From contig JBBSNY010000001.1 in assembly GCA_038260305.1 (NCBI GenBank), forward strand, positions 186,001 through 250,000: 64,000 nt of DNA, written 5' to 3'. Source of the DNA: CADCVQ01 sp038260305 (GTDB lineage: Bacteria > Actinomycetota > Thermoleophilia > Solirubrobacterales > Solirubrobacteraceae). The position numbers and the translations under genes are program-made. Position 1 is the first letter of the stretch. Every line of letters starts with the position of its first letter. Shown here piece by piece: positions 61,376 through 64,000 of this stretch. The notes under the pieces are model-generated. The model made no database searches and was not told the DNA's origin. It saw nothing but the letters and a program-made list of their open reading frames with translations.

Positions 61376-61383
61376 GGGCGTGG

Positions 61384-61399
61384 GTGAGTATGCACTCAC
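61384..61399 (-). promoter_or_regulatory. palindromic TetR operator
   Basis: GTGAGTGCATACTCAC on the minus strand is a perfect 6-bp inverted repeat with a 4-base centre, and the wider sequence adds another GTGAG half on the left. It lies 8-24 bp before the TetR ATG. The same AGTGAGTGA half occurs ahead of the exporter. Confidence 0.6.
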
Positions 61400-61436
61400 T
61401 CACTGGGCGTGTCAAGCCCGGCCGCCGACGCGCGCG

Positions 61437-61625
61437 TCAGGAGCGGCGGCGCGCGATGACCGTCACGGCGACGAGGATCACGACGAGCGCGCCGGCCTGG
61501 ATCGCGAGCGAGACGCCCTTGCCGGCGCCCGAGGCGAGTGCGTCGATCGCGCGAAACAGGAGCGAGCAGCCGAAGAACAGGCCGATGCTCCAGTAGATGA
61601 TCTTGCGGTCCACGCTGTCGCGCAC
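61437..61625 (-). CDS. small two-span membrane protein
   Basis: 62 residues from a GTG. Two hydrophobic helices (IIYWSIGLFFGCSLLFRAI and LAIQAGALVVILVAVTVIA) and a basic end (RRRS). It is not recognised. It lies between the TetR gene and the ffs gene. Confidence 0.6.
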   Translation of the reverse strand: MRDSVDRKIIYWSIGLFFGCSLLFRAIDALASGAGKGVSLAIQAGALVVILVAVTVIARRRS

Positions 61626-61814
61626 CCTACTCAGGCGGCGCCCGCCGCTGTCGCGGGGGACGGCGTCGCCGCGTTCCGGCGACCACTAGACTCGCTCGCG
61701 GACCGTGCTAGGCGGGGAGTCAGCGGTTCCCTGTCGCTCGTAATCCGCTATAGCGAGGCCGAATCCCCTCTCGAGGGGCGCGGCCTTCGGGGTCAGCCCA
61801 CACGTGATGGTGCT
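61626..61814. other. intergenic region before ffs
   Basis: Contains no evident gene. Part of it must be the promoter of the SRP RNA, but no clear -35/-10 pair stands out. Confidence 0.4.
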
Positions 61815-61925
61815 GATGGCCCGGGTCCCGCGCGGTGTCGGCCCGTGAATCAGGTCAGGTCCGGAAGGAAGCAGCCTTAAGCGGTTACCGATATGCGCAG
61901 CGGGAGTACCCGAGCCGGAGCCATC
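61815..61925 (+). ncRNA. ffs: small SRP RNA (4.5S type)
   Basis: About 111 bases. The invariant core GTCAGGTCCGGAAGGAAGCA and its distal GCAGCC continue as in all bacterial SRP RNA. GATGGC at the 5' end pairs with GCCATC at the 3' end, and CCGGGT/CCCGC pair with GCGGG/GTACCCG, forming the long hairpin. It binds Ffh to target membrane proteins. The ends are set by pairing and may be off by some bases. Confidence 0.95.
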
Positions 61926-62036
61926 GCTGGTGTCAGCGCCCGAGGGCAACGTCTCGATTGAGGGTGCACGGTCCACTCCTTCACCGCGTCCGGCGCAGCC
62001 GCCGGGCGCGGGACCTGGGCCGGGCAGGGCGCCGGA

Positions 62037-63668
62037 TCAGGGGCGCAGCGTGATCAGCCGGGTGAGCTTCTGGCGCCGGCCGTCGGACGTTGCGTAGACC
62101 CGCAGCGACAACCGCCCGGAGCGCGCGCGGCGCAGCTTGGCCAGCGTCTTGCGGGAGAGTCTGATCGTAAGGCGCGCCGTCCTCGCCTTGGTGAAGCGCA
62201 CGCTGCCGGAGCCGACGAGTCCGCTCGACATCGTGCGCGTCAGGCCGACCCGGCGCGCCGTCGGACCTTCGAGGCGCAGCGTCGCCTTGATCGTGCACGG
62301 GGAGTAGCAGCGGACGCGAACGTTCGTTTCGCGGTCGAACAGGCTCCTGAGGTGCAGGCTCGCAGGCACGTCGAGCAGCCGCGCGACTGGTTTGGCGATC
62401 GTGGCCGATGGCGGTGGCGGGGTCGTCGCGGCCGGTGGAGGCGGCGGCGCGGGCGCTACGACCGCTGGCGGCGGCTGCACGACCGCCGGTGGCGGTGGCG
62501 GTGGCGGTGGCGGAGGCGGTGCTGGTGGAGGAGGTGGTGGCGGCGGTGGTGGAGGAGGCGGAGGTGGTGGCGGTGGCGGAGGCGGCGCCGCTCCGACCGT
62601 CACGACCTCGCGCGTCAGCGCGCGATCACCGTCGCCATAGGTCTCGAGCACCCGGACCGGGTAGCTGCCCGCCGCGGCCGGGCCGAGCGTCGTCGTCGGA
62701 CCCGTCGCGTCGTCGAACGCGCCGTCGTCGTCGAGATCCCAGGCGTACGCGGTCGGCGTGCCCGTCGGCAGCGGGTTTGAGCCCGTCGGCGCCATCGCAC
62801 TCGCAGTCAGCGCGACGGTGTCCGTCGGCAGTGCCGGGGCCGGGCTGATCGTGATCGCCGCCGTCGGGATCTGGGCGCGGATCCAGGCGTTCAGGGCCGG
62901 CGCCGCGACGCGCGCGTAGACGCCGGGGTACTGCGCGTCGGCGCACCCGGCGCCCCAGGACGTCACGCCCATGAGCACGAAGTCGGCCGCCCGCGGCACC
63001 ATCATCGGGCCGCCGGAGTCGCCCTGGCAGGTGTCGGTCTGCCCGTTGCCGGCGCAGACCATCGTCGTCGGGTGGAACTCGGCGCCGTAGGCCAGCCCCG
63101 ATCCGCACGCCGCATCGCTGACGATCGGCGCGTGCGCCTCGCGCAACTGCGTCGTCGGATCGCAGTCGCTGGAGCACGTCGTCCCCCAGCCGATGATCGT
63201 CGCGCTCGTGCCGGGCGTCCACAGCGCGCCCTCGTTCGTCGCGATGATCCGCAGCGGATCGACCGGCGAGGCGGTCGCGCTCGCGAGGTGCAGCAGCGCG
63301 ACATCGCTCTGGGGATCACCGGTGATGGGGTCCTCCGAGAAGTCGGGATCGCGCAGGACCTTGTTGACGGCGAAGTGGTTGGCCGCGGTCGCCAGCTTGC
63401 GATTGGAGACGCCGAGGGTGACGTCGAAGGCGCTCGCGGCCACGATGCCCCCGGCGCCGTTCGTCACGCAGTGCCCTGCGGTCAGCACCCAGCGCCCGCT
63501 GACGAGCGTGCCGCCGCAGGCCCCGGCGTTCGAGCTGACGTACGCCTGTGCCGGCCACGGACGGGTCGCGAGCGTGCCGCCGACGATCCGCGGCGCCGCT
63601 GCGGACGATGCCGTGACGGCGAGCGACAGCGCGAGAGCGGCGAGCAGCACGCAGCGACGCAGAACCAT
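62037..63668 (-). CDS. secreted trypsin-like serine protease with PKD-like domain
   Basis: 543 residues from the ATG at 63668. The signal peptide ends at SSAAAPRIVGG, where the mature RIVGG-like start is typical. The triad is LTAGHC (His), SDVALLHL (Asp) and QGDSGGP (Ser). A PKD-like module (YAWDLDDDGAFDDATGP) follows at about 270-350. A poly-Pro linker leads to a basic C-terminal domain (GSVRFTKARTARLTIRLSRK) with two Cys that is shared with the next gene. The protease is expected to act outside the cell. A CTCA-N17-ACCGATA motif just upstream could be a weak sigma28-like, leaderless promoter. Confidence 0.93.
   Translation of the reverse strand: MVLRRCVLLAALALSLAVTASSAAAPRIVGGTLATRPWPAQAYVSSNAGACGGTLVSGRWVLTAGHCVTNGAGGIVAASAFDVTLGVSNRKLATAANHFAVNKVLRDPDFSEDPITGDPQSDVALLHLASATASPVDPLRIIATNEGALWTPGTSATIIGWGTTCSSDCDPTTQLREAHAPIVSDAACGSGLAYGAEFHPTTMVCAGNGQTDTCQGDSGGPMMVPRAADFVLMGVTSWGAGCADAQYPGVYARVAAPALNAWIRAQIPTAAITISPAPALPTDTVALTASAMAPTGSNPLPTGTPTAYAWDLDDDGAFDDATGPTTTLGPAAAGSYPVRVLETYGDGDRALTREVVTVGAAPPPPPPPPPPPPPPPPPPPPPAPPPPPPPPPPPAVVQPPPAVVAPAPPPPPAATTPPPPSATIAKPVARLLDVPASLHLRSLFDRETNVRVRCYSPCTIKATLRLEGPTARRVGLTRTMSSGLVGSGSVRFTKARTARLTIRLSRKTLAKLRRARSGRLSLRVYATSDGRRQKLTRLITLRP
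62455..62590 (+). repeat. low-complexity GGT/GGC tract
   Basis: A near-continuous GGN run encodes the poly-Pro linker of the protease on the other strand. It is a likely hot spot for length change and assembly error. Confidence 0.85.
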
Positions 63669-63713
63669 GTGATCTCTATCGGTCATCGACCAGCCGGCCG
63701 TGAGCTGACGCAG

Positions 63714-64000
63714 TCAGCGCCGCAGCGCGATCGACTTGGCGAGCTGCGAGCGGCGGCTGCCCGTGGTCGCCGTGACGCTGAGGGCGAGGGTCCCGCGCGT
63801 CGCCTTGCGCAGCTTCGCCAGCGACCGGCTCGGGACGATGATCGTCAGCGTCGAGGTCCTCGCTTTCGTGAAGCGGACGCTGCCGCTGCCGACCTGAACG
63901 CTCTTCGATGACGATCGCGCGAGCCCGAGCCTGCGCGCGGTCGGGCCGTCGAGACGCAGCCTTCCCTTCACTGTGCAGGCCGCGTAGCAGTGCACGTGGA
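63714..64000 (-). CDS. C-terminal part of a second secreted protein with the same domain (5' end outside window)
   Basis: The frame is open to the window edge, so only the last 95 or so residues are seen. HCYAACTVKGRLRLDGPTAR, then VQVGSGSVRFTKARTSTLTI and LRKATRGTLALSVTATT align closely with the C terminus of the neighbouring protease (same Cys pair, PTARR, GSGSVRFTKARTS). It is likely a tandem paralogue, maybe another protease. Confidence 0.8.
   Translation of the reverse strand, partial: HVHCYAACTVKGRLRLDGPTARRLGLARSSSKSVQVGSGSVRFTKARTSTLTIIVPSRSLAKLRKATRGTLALSVTATTGSRRSQLAKSIALRR

Noticed and set aside
62455..62590. GGN repeats that might look like a CRISPR or VNTR array
   Set aside because: They are codons of a poly-Pro linker with no spacers.

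Overview
The window looks like chromosomal DNA of a very GC-rich, mostly free-living actinobacterium. The best guess is the class Thermoleophilia (Solirubrobacterales: Conexibacter, Solirubrobacter or Patulibacter type). Reasons: frequent GTG and TTG starts, many genes with little or no leader, a short SRP RNA, families common in that group (DUF5995, DUF2277, TIGR02206, M29 aminopeptidase), and a repeated C-terminal domain on secreted proteins. This placement is inference; no rRNA or other marker gene is present.

Layout. 0-2.3 kb: two co-oriented secreted-protein genes, one with a SipW/TasA-type signal peptide behind a sigma28-like promoter, and a methyltransferase. 2.3-10.6 kb: a one-carbon folate region with metF, glyA with a GcvT-like partner, fhs and fchA, interleaved with an SGNH hydrolase, a DUF5995 gene and a small unknown. 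10.6-18 kb: a CPA2 antiporter, a repeat-rich secreted protein with a second sigma28-like promoter, a lipoprotein, a YciI-amidase pair and an M29 aminopeptidase.

18.0-24.6 kb: an accessory island that begins at tRNA-Ser(GGA). It holds an unknown gene coupled to a RelE-like gene, a TcmP/DUF5131 pair lying between two near-identical 35-bp direct repeats, a broken gene, a MazEF-type pair and a VapBC-type pair, each with a palindromic operator. 24.6-27.6 kb: four consecutive genes disrupted by single-base frameshifts, the last a transglutaminase. This is either decay or a patch of poor sequence.

27.6-53 kb: ordinary chromosome. It includes a second SGNH hydrolase, an orphan GspE-N/coiled-coil protein, a papain-like hydrolase, an unusual GAF-GAF-PP2C(half)-GNAT fusion, an aminotransferase-cupin pair, an AlkZ-like protein, a CYTH protein, an MMPL exporter, an MFS carrier, a solute-binding/VWA protein with a membrane coiled-coil partner, CsbD, RecQ, lipoproteins and small enzymes.

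53-64 kb: a Phd/VapC module and a broken small gene beside tRNA-Val(CAC); a membrane Ser/Thr kinase with a jelly-roll-like outer domain; RsgA; a TetR-regulated EmrB-type exporter; the SRP RNA gene (ffs); and a trypsin-like protease followed by the cut-off C terminus of a paralogous secreted protein. No CRISPR array, IS element or integrase was seen.
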